This document shows positions 9,659 through 19,830 of a DNA stretch of 64,000 bases, piece after piece. The DNA is taken from positions 3,286,001 through 3,350,000 of the forward strand of contig NZ_CP154879.1 in the NCBI RefSeq assembly GCF_039614765.1, read 5' to 3'. The position numbers and the translations under genes are program-made. Every line of letters begins with the position of its first letter. Position 1 is the first letter of the stretch. The stretch comes from Castellaniella sp. MT123. GTDB lineage: Bacteria > Pseudomonadota > Gammaproteobacteria > Burkholderiales > Burkholderiaceae_B. The notes under the pieces are model-generated. The model made no database searches, was not told where the DNA came from, and saw only the letters and a program-made list of their open reading frames with translations.

Positions 9659-10279
9659 TTAGCGTGGATTGCGGTTGCGCCGCGCACCCGCGCGTAGCGA
9701 CAGCGCGCTGCCGCTGCTGCGGCGAGGGATCCCGTGCGCGGCACCGGCCCCTGGCCGGCCCGCGCGGGCGGGCCGGCCCTGGGAATCCGGCCCGCGGTCG
9801 TCCCGCGAGCCCCGGCCTTGTCGGCCGGGCGCGTCTTCCGATGTCGTGCGACGCGACCGAGCATCCGGTTTTTCAGACGAGGACCGGGCTGCTGGCTTGC
9901 CGGCGGCTGGGCGGGCCGCCTGTTTTTTGGGCACGTAGGGTTCGGACTTCTTGCGGATCGCCCGTGTGGCGTTTTCCGCCTCTACGGCAGCCTGTTGCGC
10001 AAGCACGTCGGGACGATAGATAATCAGCGTTTTGCCGAGATGGTGCACTGCGGCGCAGGACAGCGCTTCGCAGATGGCCTCGAGCATCGCTTCGCGATCT
10101 TCGCGCTCTGCCCCGGCCACGCGGACCTTGATCAGTTCATGAGCCGCCAGGCTGCGGTCGATTTCGCCCAGTACGGCGTCGGTCAGGCCGCGATCGCCGA
10201 TCAGGACGACGGGGTGCAGGGGGTGTGCGGCAGCGCGCAGGGTGCTGCGCTGCTGAGAGGTCAGTTCGAGTTTCGGCAT
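9659..10279 (-). CDS. yhbY: YhbY/CRS1-CRM domain RNA-binding protein with long basic tail
   Basis: Residues 1-97 match the single-domain CRM protein YhbY (ribosome-assembly associated): [35 protein letters not shown] and the conserved [10 protein letters not shown]. coli YhbY ends at about residue 97, whereas this protein continues for about 110 residues of Arg/Lys/Ala/Pro/Gly-rich low-complexity sequence, probably disordered and RNA-binding. The start at 10279 is 17 bp from the divergent rlmE start, the classic yhbY/rlmE arrangement. Confidence 0.9.
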   Translation of the reverse strand: MPKLELTSQQRSTLRAAAHPLHPVVLIGDRGLTDAVLGEIDRSLAAHELIKVRVAGAEREDREAMLEAICEALSCAAVHHLGKTLIIYRPDVLAQQAAVEAENATRAIRKKSEPYVPKKQAARPAAGKPAARSSSEKPDARSRRTTSEDAPGRQGRGSRDDRGPDSQGRPARAGRPGAGAAHGIPRRSSGSALSLRAGARRNRNPR

Positions 10280-10296
10280 ACTGGAATTGTACGGGA

Positions 10297-10950
10297 ATGG
10301 CCAAGAAAAAATTCTCCCAAGCCTGGGTGCATCGGCATATTAATGATCCTTACGTCAAAATGGCGCAACAGAAGGGTTATAGGGCGCGCGCAGCCTTCAA
10401 GCTCATCGAAATCCTGGAAGCCGAACGGCTGCTGCGCCGGGGAGATGTGGTCATCGATCTGGGCGCGACGCCCGGCAGCTGGTCGCAGGTTGTGCGCGAG
10501 CGGCTGGCGGCGGCTGGCGGGGCGATCGACGGGCGCATCGTGGCGCTGGATCTGCTCCCCATGGAACCCATCGCCGGCGTCGAATTCATCCAGGGCGACT
10601 TCCGGGACGACGAGGTGCTGCAGCAGTTGCGCGATGGCCTGCGGGGCCAGCCGGTGGACCTTGTGATTTCCGATATGGCCCCCAATTTATCCGGTGTGGC
10701 TTCGGCGGATTCCGCCCGCATCGCCCACGTCTGCGAACTCGCGCTGGAATTCGCCTGCAATCACCTGAAGCCGGATGGCGCGCTGATCGTCAAGGCCTTT
10801 CACGGCAGCGGCTTTTCGCAGATCGTACAGGCCTTCAAACAGCATTTCGTGCGGGTGGTCGAGCGCAAACCCAAGGCGTCGCGGGACGAATCCTCCGAGA
10901 CGTTCCTGGTCGGGCGGGGGCTCAAGGCCCCCCGCGACACGGCGGACTGA
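10297..10950 (+). CDS. rlmE: 23S rRNA (uridine2552-2'-O)-methyltransferase
   Basis: Methylates U2552 of 23S rRNA late in 50S assembly using SAM. The protein is 217 residues. The Rossmann SAM motif is [12 protein letters not shown], and the K-D-K-E catalytic tetrad is visible as K in RARAAFKL, D in ISDMAPN, K in IVKAFHG and E in [11 protein letters not shown] at 10297 is chosen because [14 protein letters not shown] matches the family N-terminus; the longer frame runs into yhbY. It is followed by ftsH, as in many proteobacteria. Confidence 0.96.
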   Translation: MAKKKFSQAWVHRHINDPYVKMAQQKGYRARAAFKLIEILEAERLLRRGDVVIDLGATPGSWSQVVRERLAAAGGAIDGRIVALDLLPMEPIAGVEFIQGDFRDDEVLQQLRDGLRGQPVDLVISDMAPNLSGVASADSARIAHVCELALEFACNHLKPDGALIVKAFHGSGFSQIVQAFKQHFVRVVERKPKASRDESSETFLVGRGLKAPRDTAD

Positions 10951-11081
10951 CCGCCTGCCGGCCCTCTGCGGCCAGCGGGTGGATTCAGGTAGAATGAAGC
11001 ATTGACGTATTTGTCAGCTTGTTGTAACCGCACACGGGGGCGGGTGACAGGCCGGCAGCAGTAAAACCCAGGAGGTTGGCT

Positions 11082-12986
11082 TTGAACAACTCGTTTTCCA
11101 AGATCGCGGTCTGGCTGGTGATCGCGCTCGTGCTCTTTACGGTGTTCAAACAGTTCGACGGGCGTCCCGTTTCGGGCTCCGACACCGTGACCTACACGCA
11201 GTTCATGAACGACGCGCGTGCCGGCCGGATCAACAAGGTCGACATCCAGGGCGATACCATCTACGTCACGCCCGACTCCGGTCGTGCCTATAGCCTGACC
11301 TCGCCCGGCGATCTGTGGATGGTCCCCGAACTGGTGAAAGACGGCGTGCAGGTGTCCGGCAAGGCCCGCGAAGAACCGTCCTTCCTGACCAGCCTGTTCA
11401 TTTCCTGGTTCCCGATGCTGTTGCTGATCGGGGTGTGGATTTTCTTCATGCGCCAGATGCAGGGCGGCGGAAAGGGCGGGGCGTTCAGCTTCGGAAAATC
11501 CCGCGCCCGCATGATGGATGAAAACAACAACAACATCACCTTTGCGGATGTCGCCGGCTGCGACGAGGCCAAGGAAGACGTCCAGGAACTGGTCGACTTC
11601 CTGCGCGATCCCACCAAATTCCAGCGCCTGGGCGGGCGTATTCCGCGCGGCGTGCTGATGGTCGGCCCTCCGGGCACGGGTAAAACACTGCTGGCCAAGG
11701 CCATCGCCGGCGAGGCGAAGGTCCCGTTCTTCAGCATTTCCGGTTCCGACTTCGTCGAAATGTTCGTCGGCGTGGGCGCGGCCCGCGTGCGCGACATGTT
11801 CGAGAACGCGAAAAAGCAATCTCCCTGCATCATCTTCATCGATGAAATCGATGCGGTGGGCCGTCAGCGCGGCGCCGGCCTGGGTGGTGGCAACGACGAA
11901 CGCGAACAGACGCTGAACCAGTTGCTGGTGGAAATGGACGGTTTCGAGACCGGCCAGGGTGTGCTGGTCATTGCCGCCACCAACCGTCCCGATGTGCTGG
12001 ATCCGGCGCTGTTGCGTCCGGGCCGCTTCGATCGCCAGGTGGTCGTCTCGCTGCCCGACATCCGCGGGCGCGAACAGATCCTGAAGGTCCACATGCGCAA
12101 GGTCCCCATTGCGCAGGACGTGGACGCCAACGTGCTGGCACGTGGCACACCCGGTTTTTCCGGTGCCGACCTGGCCAACCTGATCAACGAGGGTGCCCTG
12201 TTCGCCGCCCGGCGTAATGGCCGTACGGTCGACATGAGCGATCTGGAAAAAGCCAAGGACAAGATCATCATGGGGGCCGAGCGCCGTTCCCTGATCATGC
12301 CCGAGGAAGAGCGCCGCAATACCGCCTATCATGAATCGGGTCATGCCCTGGTGGCGCGCATGCTGCCCAAGACCGACCCCGTCCACAAAGTCACCATCAT
12401 TCCACGCGGCCGCGCGCTGGGGGTGACCATGCAGTTGCCCGAAAACGATCGCTACAGCATGGACAAGGACCGGCTGCTCAACACCATCGCCGTGCTCTTC
12501 GGGGGTCGCATCGCCGAAGAAGTCTTCATGCACCAGATGACGACGGGCGCCTCGAACGATTTCGAGCGCGCCACCGCGATCGCCCGCGACATCGTGACCC
12601 GCTATGGCATGACGGATTCGCTGGGCCCCGTGGTGTACGCCGAGAACGAAGGTGAAGTCTTCCTGGGACGCAGCGTGACGAAAACCACGCACGTGTCCGA
12701 GGCCACCATGCAGAAGGTCGATTCGGAAATCCGCAGCATCATCGATGAACAATATCGTGTGGCCCGAGACCTGATCGAATCCAACCAGGACAAAATGCAC
12801 GCCATGGCCAACGCCCTGCTCGAATGGGAAACCATCGATGTCGAGCAGATCGACGACATCATGGCGGGCCGCCCACCACGCGCGCCGCATCCGCCGTCGT
12901 CGGGCAACGACACGCCGCAGACGCCGCCGTCGTCCGGCCAGCCTGCCGCCAATCAGGACAAAGGTCCTGCCACCACTCCCGTCTGA
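11082..12986 (+). CDS. ftsH: ATP-dependent zinc metalloprotease FtsH
   Basis: A membrane-anchored AAA+ protease that degrades damaged membrane proteins and regulators such as sigma-32 and LpxC. It is 634 residues long. TM1 is at about residues 6-22 and TM2 near 105-122; Walker A GPPGTGKT is near residue 194, Walker B FIDEID follows, and the SRH has RPGRFDRQ. The zinc site HESGH lies near 417. The start is taken as TTG at 11082 because GGAGG (11071-11075) stands 6 bases before it; TTG at 11076 would leave no spacing. The Pro-rich C-terminal tail is typical of Burkholderiales. TAGAAT at 10990-10995 is a possible -10 upstream. Confidence 0.97.
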   Translation: MNNSFSKIAVWLVIALVLFTVFKQFDGRPVSGSDTVTYTQFMNDARAGRINKVDIQGDTIYVTPDSGRAYSLTSPGDLWMVPELVKDGVQVSGKAREEPSFLTSLFISWFPMLLLIGVWIFFMRQMQGGGKGGAFSFGKSRARMMDENNNNITFADVAGCDEAKEDVQELVDFLRDPTKFQRLGGRIPRGVLMVGPPGTGKTLLAKAIAGEAKVPFFSISGSDFVEMFVGVGAARVRDMFENAKKQSPCIIFIDEIDAVGRQRGAGLGGGNDEREQTLNQLLVEMDGFETGQGVLVIAATNRPDVLDPALLRPGRFDRQVVVSLPDIRGREQILKVHMRKVPIAQDVDANVLARGTPGFSGADLANLINEGALFAARRNGRTVDMSDLEKAKDKIIMGAERRSLIMPEEERRNTAYHESGHALVARMLPKTDPVHKVTIIPRGRALGVTMQLPENDRYSMDKDRLLNTIAVLFGGRIAEEVFMHQMTTGASNDFERATAIARDIVTRYGMTDSLGPVVYAENEGEVFLGRSVTKTTHVSEATMQKVDSEIRSIIDEQYRVARDLIESNQDKMHAMANALLEWETIDVEQIDDIMAGRPPRAPHPPSSGNDTPQTPPSSGQPAANQDKGPATTPV

Positions 12987-13006
12987 CCGGATCTTACGGA
13001 TCATTC

Positions 13007-13846
13007 ATGCAGTCATTTCTTCAGTGCGGGCGTTTCCAGCTGTCTCTGGAACGCCCGCTGGTGATGGGGATCGTCAACGTCACCCCCGACTCGTTTTCCG
13101 ACGGCAATACCCATTTTCGGACGGATGAGGCTGTGGCGCACGGGCTGCGTCTCATCGACGAGGGTGCCGACCTGCTGGATATCGGTGGCGAATCCACCCG
13201 GCCCGGCGCCCAGGCCGTCACGGTGGACGAGGAACTGCGCCGCGTCCTGCCGGTGATCCAGGGGCTTGCCGAATGTGGGGTGCCTCTGTCCATCGATACC
13301 TGCAAGCCGGAAGTCATGCGGGCGTCCGTGCTGGCCGGTGCCGACATGATCAACGACATCGGCGGCTTCACGGTGCCCGGGGCCATCGACGCGGTGCGGG
13401 ATTCCGCCTGCGGCCTGTGCCTGATGCACATGCTCGGCGAACCCCGCACCATGCAGCAGGATCCGGACTACGGTGATGTGGTGGCGGAAGTCCGGGACTA
13501 TCTGGCAAACGGGGCCCGGCGTCTGCGCGATGCGGGGGTGTCGGCGGACCGGATCGTGCTCGATCCCGGGTTTGGCTTTGGCAAGACAGTGGCGCACAAT
13601 TACGCCTTACTGCGCCAGTTGCCGCAGGTCATGGGGGACGAATACCCCAGCCTCATCGGCTTATCGCGTAAATCCATGATCGGCGCGGTGACCGGGCGTC
13701 CGGCCGACCGGCGGCTCGGGGGCAGCGTTGCCGCCGCCCTGGCAGGCGCGATGCGGGGGGCTCACATCCTGCGTGTCCATGATGTGGCCGATACCGTGGA
13801 TGCCCTGCGGGTCTGGTCGGCCGTTGAACAAGGAGTCCGTGCATGA
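13007..13846 (+). CDS. folP: dihydropteroate synthase
   Basis: Condenses p-aminobenzoate with dihydropterin pyrophosphate in folate synthesis; the sulfonamide target. The protein is 279 residues with a TIM-barrel fold. Motifs are [15 protein letters not shown] at residue 20, GGESTRPGA, and the C-terminal pterin/pABA loops ([19 protein letters not shown]). ATG at 13007 follows ftsH by 20 bp. Its TGA overlaps the glmM ATG (ATGA at 13843-13846), so the two are translationally coupled. Confidence 0.97.
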   Translation: MQSFLQCGRFQLSLERPLVMGIVNVTPDSFSDGNTHFRTDEAVAHGLRLIDEGADLLDIGGESTRPGAQAVTVDEELRRVLPVIQGLAECGVPLSIDTCKPEVMRASVLAGADMINDIGGFTVPGAIDAVRDSACGLCLMHMLGEPRTMQQDPDYGDVVAEVRDYLANGARRLRDAGVSADRIVLDPGFGFGKTVAHNYALLRQLPQVMGDEYPSLIGLSRKSMIGAVTGRPADRRLGGSVAAALAGAMRGAHILRVHDVADTVDALRVWSAVEQGVRA

Positions 13847-15183
13847 CCGCACGTCGATATTTCGGGACCGACGGGGTCCGGGGCATTGTCGGGGGTGACC
13901 GCATCAATGCCGAGTTCGCCTTGCGCCTGGGCTATGCCGCTGGCCGTGTGCTCGCTCAGGACGCCGTGACGACCGGCCGCCCGACGGTGGTCATCGGAAA
14001 AGACACGCGCATTTCCGGCTACATGCTGGAATCCGCGCTCGAGGCGGGTCTGTCGGCCGCAGGGGTCGATGTGCTCCTGGCCGGTCCCATCCCGACGCCC
14101 GCAGTGGCTTACCTGACGCGTGCCTGGCGCCTGGCCGCCGGCATCGTCATCAGCGCGTCGCATAATCCTCATTACGACAACGGCATCAAGTTCTTCTCTT
14201 CGGCGGGCGCCAAGCTGCCCGATGAAACCGAAGCCGCCATCGAAGCCATGATCGAGCAGCCGGTCGGCTGTGCCGATTCGGCGGGACTTGGGCGTGCGCG
14301 CCGCATCAGCGACGCGGCGGGCCGCTACATCGAATTCTGCAAGAGCACGTTTCCCAACGAACTCGATCTGCAGGGGCTGAAGATCGTGGTGGATGCCGCG
14401 AACGGCGCCGCCTATCACATCGCGCCTCATGTCTTCCGTGAACTGGGCGCGGACGTGAGCGTCATTGGTTGCGAGCCGGACGGCTTCAACATCAACGAGA
14501 AGGTCGGTGCTACCCACCCGGAAACGCTGGTGGCCGCCGTGGCGGCCCAGGGCGCCGATCTGGGCATCGCTCTGGATGGGGACGCCGACCGTCTGCAGAT
14601 GGTGGACGCCACTGGCCGGTTGTACAACGGCGACGAACTGCTCTACGCGATCGTGCGCGATCGGGCACGGACGCAACCGATCGATGGCGTCGTCGGTACG
14701 TTGATGACCAATTACGGCTTCGAGCGCCGGATGATCGAACTGGGGATTCCCTTCGAACGGGCGCGTGTGGGTGACCGCTACGTGCTCGAACTGCTGCATC
14801 AGCATGGCTGGCTGTTTGGGGGCGAAAGCTCCGGCCATCTGCTGTGTCTGGACCGGCATACCACTGGCGACGGGATCGTGGCCGCCCTGCAGGTGCTGGC
14901 CGCGATTCGCCACGCGCGGGCGCCGCTGGCCGATCTGGTGGCCGACCTGACCATGTATGCGCAGAAAATGGTGAATGTACCCTTGGCGCCGGGTCTGGAC
15001 TGGCAGTCCCATGCTGGCCTGCAGGCCGCGTCCCGCGCGGTGCGGACCACGCTGGGCGATCGCGGCCGGGTGCTGATCCGTGCTTCCGGCACCGAGCCCA
15101 AGCTTCGCCTCATGGTCGAGGCCGACGATCCCGCGTTGGCCGAAGAAGGCGTGCGCCAGCTTGTGGCCGTCAAACTCACCTGA
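13843..15183 (+). CDS. glmM: phosphoglucosamine mutase
   Basis: Interconverts glucosamine-6-P and glucosamine-1-P for UDP-GlcNAc, peptidoglycan and LPS. The protein is 446 residues. The phosphoserine loop is [13 protein letters not shown] near residue 103, the Mg site DGDADR near 245, the sugar loop GGESSGH, and the phosphate-binding [10 protein letters not shown] near the C-terminus. It follows the conserved ftsH-folP-glmM order and overlaps folP by 4 bp. Confidence 0.98.
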   Translation: MTARRYFGTDGVRGIVGGDRINAEFALRLGYAAGRVLAQDAVTTGRPTVVIGKDTRISGYMLESALEAGLSAAGVDVLLAGPIPTPAVAYLTRAWRLAAGIVISASHNPHYDNGIKFFSSAGAKLPDETEAAIEAMIEQPVGCADSAGLGRARRISDAAGRYIEFCKSTFPNELDLQGLKIVVDAANGAAYHIAPHVFRELGADVSVIGCEPDGFNINEKVGATHPETLVAAVAAQGADLGIALDGDADRLQMVDATGRLYNGDELLYAIVRDRARTQPIDGVVGTLMTNYGFERRMIELGIPFERARVGDRYVLELLHQHGWLFGGESSGHLLCLDRHTTGDGIVAALQVLAAIRHARAPLADLVADLTMYAQKMVNVPLAPGLDWQSHAGLQAASRAVRTTLGDRGRVLIRASGTEPKLRLMVEADDPALAEEGVRQLVAVKLT

Positions 15184-15256
15184 GTCCACGCTGTCGCATG
15201 AGTGACATATCGTTCGGGCACAATAGTCTCCATTTCCTGGACTTCCGGAGACTCCC

Positions 15257-16054
15257 ATGCTGGCCTGCCAGCCTCTGCTGCAACCGCAACCGCATCCGCA
15301 CCCGATGGAACTGATCGACTGGCCTGGGGTCGAGGCTGGCGGCCTGACCCTGAGTATCGCCCGGGCCCCAGCCGAGCTGGAGGAACTCCAGCGCCTGCGC
15401 TTTCGAGTCTTCACCGAGGACATGGGCGCGTATTTTCCAGAGGCGGAAGGCGACCGCGATGTGGACCACTTCGATCCCTGGTGCATGCACTTCATGGTGC
15501 GTGACGCGCAGTCCGGGCAGGTCGTAGGCACCTACCGGATGCTGACGCCCGAAGCCGCCCGGCGTGCCGGCACCTATTATTCCGCTTCGGAATTCGACCT
15601 GGAGCCGCTGCGGATGCTGATGCCCCAGCTGGTGGAGATCGGGCGATCCTGCGTCGATGCGCGGTTTCGCGACGGCACGGCCATCATGTTGCTGTGGTCG
15701 GGGCTGGCGCAGGTCATGAGGCAGGGTGGCTACCGCTATATGCTGGGCTGCGCCAGTGTCAGCCTTCGGGATAACGGAGTGACCGCGTCGGAAGTCTGGC
15801 GCAAGGCGCAGGATCTGATGGCGCGGCACCCCGATGCGCCGCGCATCCAGCCTCTGCATCCGTATCCGCTCGATCGGCTGGACAGCACGCTGCCGGCCCG
15901 GGTGCCTCCGCTGATCAAGGGCTATCTGAAGGTGGGCGCGACGATCTGCGGAGCCCCGGCCTGGGATCCGGATTTCCACACGGCGGATTTTCCGATCCTG
16001 CTGGATCTGGAATGGCTGGAAGAGCGCTATCGGCGGCACTTCGGGATGCCGTAA
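15257..16054 (+). CDS. GNAT-type N-acyltransferase (OlsB-like, ornithine lipid synthesis)
   Basis: A 265-residue protein of the OlsB/hemolysin acyltransferase family (acyl-ACP-dependent GNAT fold). The signature is QRLRFRVFTEDMGAYFPE at about residue 45 and EIGRSCVDARFRDG near 135, the OlsB core. Family members transfer 3-hydroxyacyl chains to ornithine to give lyso-ornithine lipid, the first step of phosphate-free membrane lipid synthesis. No olsA-type gene is adjacent. GGAG 6 bases before ATG 15257 fixes the start. It stands beside ppx, ppk and pst, which fits phosphate economy, although no Pho box is seen before it. Confidence 0.82.
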   Translation: MLACQPLLQPQPHPHPMELIDWPGVEAGGLTLSIARAPAELEELQRLRFRVFTEDMGAYFPEAEGDRDVDHFDPWCMHFMVRDAQSGQVVGTYRMLTPEAARRAGTYYSASEFDLEPLRMLMPQLVEIGRSCVDARFRDGTAIMLLWSGLAQVMRQGGYRYMLGCASVSLRDNGVTASEVWRKAQDLMARHPDAPRIQPLHPYPLDRLDSTLPARVPPLIKGYLKVGATICGAPAWDPDFHTADFPILLDLEWLEERYRRHFGMP

Positions 16055-16058
16055 AAAC

Positions 16059-17549
16059 CTATTTTTTGCTGATTTCCAGCATGAAGCCGGCCTTGCGCCA
16101 GACCTCGACCTCGGTCTTCAACAGAAAGCCGCTCAGGGGGTGGGAATCCAGCCAGTCGCCGTTTACCGACAGGGTGACGGTCTGGCTATTGGCGCGGATG
16201 CCGAAAGGCAATGTATCGACGGGTTCGCGGCGCCGCAGCAACAGCACGGCCAGACGCAGGCAGCACAGGGCCAGCCATTGCGTATGGTCGGGTTCGAAGT
16301 GACGGACTTTGGTCAGCCGGCCCTGGTGTCCCAGGGCCAGGAACGCCAGCAAATGCTGGTCGTCGCGGGAAAATCCCGGCATGTCGGCGTGTTCCAGGAT
16401 GTAGGCGCTGTGCTTGTGGTAATCGTTGCGGGCGATGGCCAGGCCGACCTCGTGCAGTTGGGCGGTCCAGGCCAGCGCGCGGCGCAGTTCGGATATCCCC
16501 GCCAGGGGCGGGAACTCCAACTGGTCGAACAGCCGCAGTGCGATATTGCGCACGTGATTGGCCTGTTTGGCGTCCAGCTGATAGCGGCTGCTCATCTGGC
16601 GGGCTGTCTCGTCGCGCCGGTCATGGTGCGAGTCCCGGCCCAGCAGGTCATGCAGGACGCCGACGCGCAGCGCGCCTTCGCCGGCGTTCATGTGTTCGAT
16701 GCCCAGTTCCTGGAACGCGGCGATCATGATGGCCAGACCGCCCGCCAGGACGGGAGCGCGTTCCGGCTTCAGGCCGGCCCAGTCCTGCAGGCGCGCTTCG
16801 CCGGCCTGGATGAGGGCGGTGGACAGGCGTTCCAGGCCGTCGAGGGTGATGTCGTCCGGGCTGAGCCCGTTTTCGACCAGGATGGCCAGCAGGCCCTTGG
16901 CCGTGCCCGATGAACCGTAGGCCTCTTGCCAGCCGATGCGCCGGTAGGTGCTGGTGATGGATTCCATGGTGCTGCGCGCCGCCAGGATGGCTTGGTGCAT
17001 GCGTGCCTTGGTGATGCGGCCATGCGGGAAGAATTTCCGGGTCAAGCTTGTGCAGCCCAGTTGCAGGGATGCCAGCTGTTGCGGCTGCTCGCCCTGGCCG
17101 ATGATGAATTCGGTGGAGCCCCCGCCGATGTCGATCACCAGGCGCCGATGCGGCGAGGGAGGCAGATATTGACTCACGCCCAGGTAGATCAGGCGGGCTT
17201 CCTCCTGGCCGGAGATGATTTCGATGGGAAAACCCAGGGCATGTTCGGCCTCGGGCAGGATCTCGGCGGCGTTGCGGGCCACGCGGAAGGTGTTGGTGGC
17301 GACGGCGCGCACATTGTCGGGAGAGAAACCCTTCAGCCGTTCGCCGAAGCGCCGCAGGGCAGCCAGCGCCTGGGCGATGGTGGGCGCGTTGATGCGCTGG
17401 TACTCGTCCAGGCCGCTGGCCAGGGCCACCAGTTCGCGGAGTTTGTCTTCTGTATAGATCTGAACCGCGCCGCCATGGCGCACAATTCGTCCGATGGACA
17501 GTCGAAAAGTGTTGGATCCGAGGTCGATCGATGCCAGCCGGTCGTCCAT
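16059..17549 (-). CDS. ppx: exopolyphosphatase / GppA-type phosphatase
   Basis: Hydrolyses terminal phosphates of polyphosphate (or pppGpp). The protein is 496 residues. The N-terminal ASKHA fold has SIDLGSNTFRL at residue 8, ATNTFRVARN, the catalytic-base region SGQEEARLIYLGV and DIGGGSTEF; the C-terminal half is an HD-like all-helical domain. It is divergent from ppk with 67 bp between starts, the usual polyphosphate pair. Ppx and GppA cannot be separated by eye; context favours Ppx. Confidence 0.93.
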   Translation of the reverse strand: MDDRLASIDLGSNTFRLSIGRIVRHGGAVQIYTEDKLRELVALASGLDEYQRINAPTIAQALAALRRFGERLKGFSPDNVRAVATNTFRVARNAAEILPEAEHALGFPIEIISGQEEARLIYLGVSQYLPPSPHRRLVIDIGGGSTEFIIGQGEQPQQLASLQLGCTSLTRKFFPHGRITKARMHQAILAARSTMESITSTYRRIGWQEAYGSSGTAKGLLAILVENGLSPDDITLDGLERLSTALIQAGEARLQDWAGLKPERAPVLAGGLAIMIAAFQELGIEHMNAGEGALRVGVLHDLLGRDSHHDRRDETARQMSSRYQLDAKQANHVRNIALRLFDQLEFPPLAGISELRRALAWTAQLHEVGLAIARNDYHKHSAYILEHADMPGFSRDDQHLLAFLALGHQGRLTKVRHFEPDHTQWLALCCLRLAVLLLRRREPVDTLPFGIRANSQTVTLSVNGDWLDSHPLSGFLLKTEVEVWRKAGFMLEISKK

Positions 17550-17616
17550 GAGGTTACCCGAGAGTGTTGCACTGTGCGATTATAGTGGCCGATTCATGAC
17601 AGGAACTGGAGTCCCC

Positions 17617-19686
17617 ATGCGAGGCGCGGAAGAAACGCCAACCCTTTTGAACCGCGAACTGTCGGTCCTGAAGTTCAACGAGCGGGTATTGTCCATGGCC
17701 GAACGCCCGGATGTGCCCGTGCTCGAACGCCTGCGATATCTCTGCATCGTGGGGTCCAACCTGGACGAGTTCTTCGAAATCCGGATGGCCAGCTTGAAAG
17801 AGCAGCAGCGCCAGACGCCCGAATTACGGAGTGCCGACGGGATGACGCCCGGCGAGGCCTTCGACCGCGTGCAACGGGCGGCTCATGTGCTGGTCGACCG
17901 GCAAAACCGCCTGCTGACGGGTGAAGTCATGCCCCGGCTCATGGAAGTGGGCGTGGGTCTGATCTATTCCACCGGCTGGACGGATTTGCAGCGGGAATGG
18001 GCCTACGGGGTGTTCCTGCGTGACGTGATGCCGCTGCTGACCCCGATCGGCCTGGATCCGGCGCATCCCTTCCCCCGGGTCTACAACAAGAGCCTGAATT
18101 TCATCGTGTCCCTCAGCGGCGAGGACGCCTTCGGCCGCGAGGGCCACATCGCCATCGTGCAGGCGCCTCGCGCTCTGCCGCGCATGGTCAAGGTGCCGCC
18201 CGAGATCTCCGGGATCCCCGACGGGTTCATGTTGCTCACCACGCTGATCAATGCCTTCGTGGGCGATCTGTTCCCCGGCATGAACGTGCAGGGCTGCTAT
18301 CAATGGCGGGTCACCCGCAACAGCGACCTGTTCGTCGACGAGGAAGAAATCACCAATCTGCGGCAGGCGCTGCAGGGCGAACTCTCGCAGCGCAATTTCG
18401 GCGCCTCGGTGCGGCTTGAGATCGCCCATGCGCTGCCCCCGGACTTGGAACTCTTCCTGCAACGGGAATTCAACCTGGGGCCGGCCGATACCTATCGGGT
18501 CAATGGTCCGGTGAATCTGACCCGCCTCATGCAGCTGTGCAACCGGGTCAGCCGGCCCGACCTGGAATACCCGGTGTTCCGTCCCCGGATTCCGGCGCCG
18601 TTCGATGGCGACATGCAGCGCCCGGAGACCCTGTTCGCGGCGATTGCCGCCCGCGATCACCTGTTGCATCATCCCTACCAGTCTTTTCAGCCGGTCCTCA
18701 TGTTTTTGCAGGCGGCGGCGCTGGACCCCCAGGTGGTGGCAATCAAACAGACCATCTATCGCACGGGCGAGGACTCCGAACTGATGGGGCTGCTGCTGTC
18801 GGCCGCCCGTGCTGGCAAGGAAGTCACCGTGGTGGTGGAACTCATGGCGCGTTTCGATGAACAGACCAACATCAACTGGGCCGCCCGCCTGGAAGAAGTC
18901 GGCGCGCATGTCAGCTACGGCGTCGTGGGGCACAAGACCCATGCCAAGATGGCCCTGGTCCTGCGGCGCGAGGATGGCCGCATCCGGCGCTACGGGCATC
19001 TGGGAACCGGCAACTATCACCAGCGCACGGCCAAACTCTATACCGACTTCGGTCTGCTGACCGCCAACCAGGCGATCTGCGAGGACATGGATCAGGTTTT
19101 TTCCCTGCTGACCGGACTGGGTGCGCGCCGCGAACTGAAACTGCTGTTGCAGTCTCCATTCACGCTGCATGAAACCGTGCTCAACCTGATCCGCTCGGAA
19201 ACCGAGTTCGCGCGCGCCGGCAAGCGGGCCCGAATCCGCGCCAAGATGAATTCCCTGCTGGAACCCACCGTCATCAAGGCCCTGTACGCGGCCAGCCAGG
19301 CCGGCGTGCGCATCGATCTGATCGTGCGCGGGGCCTGTGCGCTGCAGGCGGGGGTGCCCGGTTTGTCGGAAAACATCCAGGTGCGCTCGATCATCGGCCG
19401 CTTCCTGGAGCATTCCCGGGTATTCTATTTCTATCAGGATGGCGCCGAACCGCTGTATCTGTCCTCGGCGGACTGGATGGACCGTAATTTCCTGCGCCGG
19501 GTCGAACTGGCCTTCCCGGTGCTGGACAAGACCTTGCGCCGCCGTGTGATCGACGAGTCCTTCACGTTCGCCTGGCGCGACAATCAGCTGGCCTGGGCCG
19601 CCCAGCCGGACGGTCGCTACCAGCGCGTGCGCAACCGCCGGCCGGCGTTCAATCTGCATCAATATTTGATGGCGCGGCTGGGGTGA
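17617..19686 (+). CDS. ppk: polyphosphate kinase 1
   Basis: Polymerises ATP gamma-phosphate into inorganic polyphosphate. The protein is 689 residues (E. coli 688). N-terminal LLNRELSVLKFNERVL, the catalytic histidine loop VGHKTHAKMALV near residue 440 (phospho-His) and two PLD-like domains are visible (GTGNYHQRTAKLYTDFGL; SSADWMDRNFLRRVE). Start: GGAG stands 5 bases before ATG 17617; the in-frame ATG at 17596 has no ribosome-binding site. Divergent from ppx and upstream of pst. Confidence 0.96.
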   Translation: MRGAEETPTLLNRELSVLKFNERVLSMAERPDVPVLERLRYLCIVGSNLDEFFEIRMASLKEQQRQTPELRSADGMTPGEAFDRVQRAAHVLVDRQNRLLTGEVMPRLMEVGVGLIYSTGWTDLQREWAYGVFLRDVMPLLTPIGLDPAHPFPRVYNKSLNFIVSLSGEDAFGREGHIAIVQAPRALPRMVKVPPEISGIPDGFMLLTTLINAFVGDLFPGMNVQGCYQWRVTRNSDLFVDEEEITNLRQALQGELSQRNFGASVRLEIAHALPPDLELFLQREFNLGPADTYRVNGPVNLTRLMQLCNRVSRPDLEYPVFRPRIPAPFDGDMQRPETLFAAIAARDHLLHHPYQSFQPVLMFLQAAALDPQVVAIKQTIYRTGEDSELMGLLLSAARAGKEVTVVVELMARFDEQTNINWAARLEEVGAHVSYGVVGHKTHAKMALVLRREDGRIRRYGHLGTGNYHQRTAKLYTDFGLLTANQAICEDMDQVFSLLTGLGARRELKLLLQSPFTLHETVLNLIRSETEFARAGKRARIRAKMNSLLEPTVIKALYAASQAGVRIDLIVRGACALQAGVPGLSENIQVRSIIGRFLEHSRVFYFYQDGAEPLYLSSADWMDRNFLRRVELAFPVLDKTLRRRVIDESFTFAWRDNQLAWAAQPDGRYQRVRNRRPAFNLHQYLMARLG

Positions 19687-19738
19687 TTTCGGACATATGA
19701 CAGCCCCTGCGGGCCGCGAGTTGGAAGGGGGCGTCAGT

Positions 19739-19772
19739 CTGTCATCAAACTGTCACACGGTATCTTTACCAT
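19739..19772 (+). promoter_or_regulatory. Pho box and promoter of the pst operon
   Basis: Two direct CTGTCA repeats 11 bp apart (CTGTCATCAAA at 19739-19749, CTGTCAC at 19750-19756) match the PhoB consensus almost exactly. A -10 candidate TACCAT (19767-19772) follows after 10 bp, the spacing seen in E. coli phoA. It predicts PhoB-dependent activation under phosphate limitation, initiating about 50 bp before pstS. Confidence 0.88.
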
Positions 19773-19830
19773 GCAGTCCTGACGGATGTGGAATCCGTCA
19801 CATTTGATCATCCACACAGGAATTTTCCAT

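Noticed and set aside
10800-13004. 734-codon open frame antisense to ftsH
   Set aside because: Same reason: low-complexity shadow of a certain gene, no motif.
17558-17586. TATAGT at 17581 as the ppk promoter -10
   Set aside because: No acceptable -35 at 16-18 bp upstream and no extended -10; too weak to list.
17824-19662. 612-codon antisense frame over ppk
   Set aside because: Shadow of ppk; no recognisable domain or ribosome-binding site.
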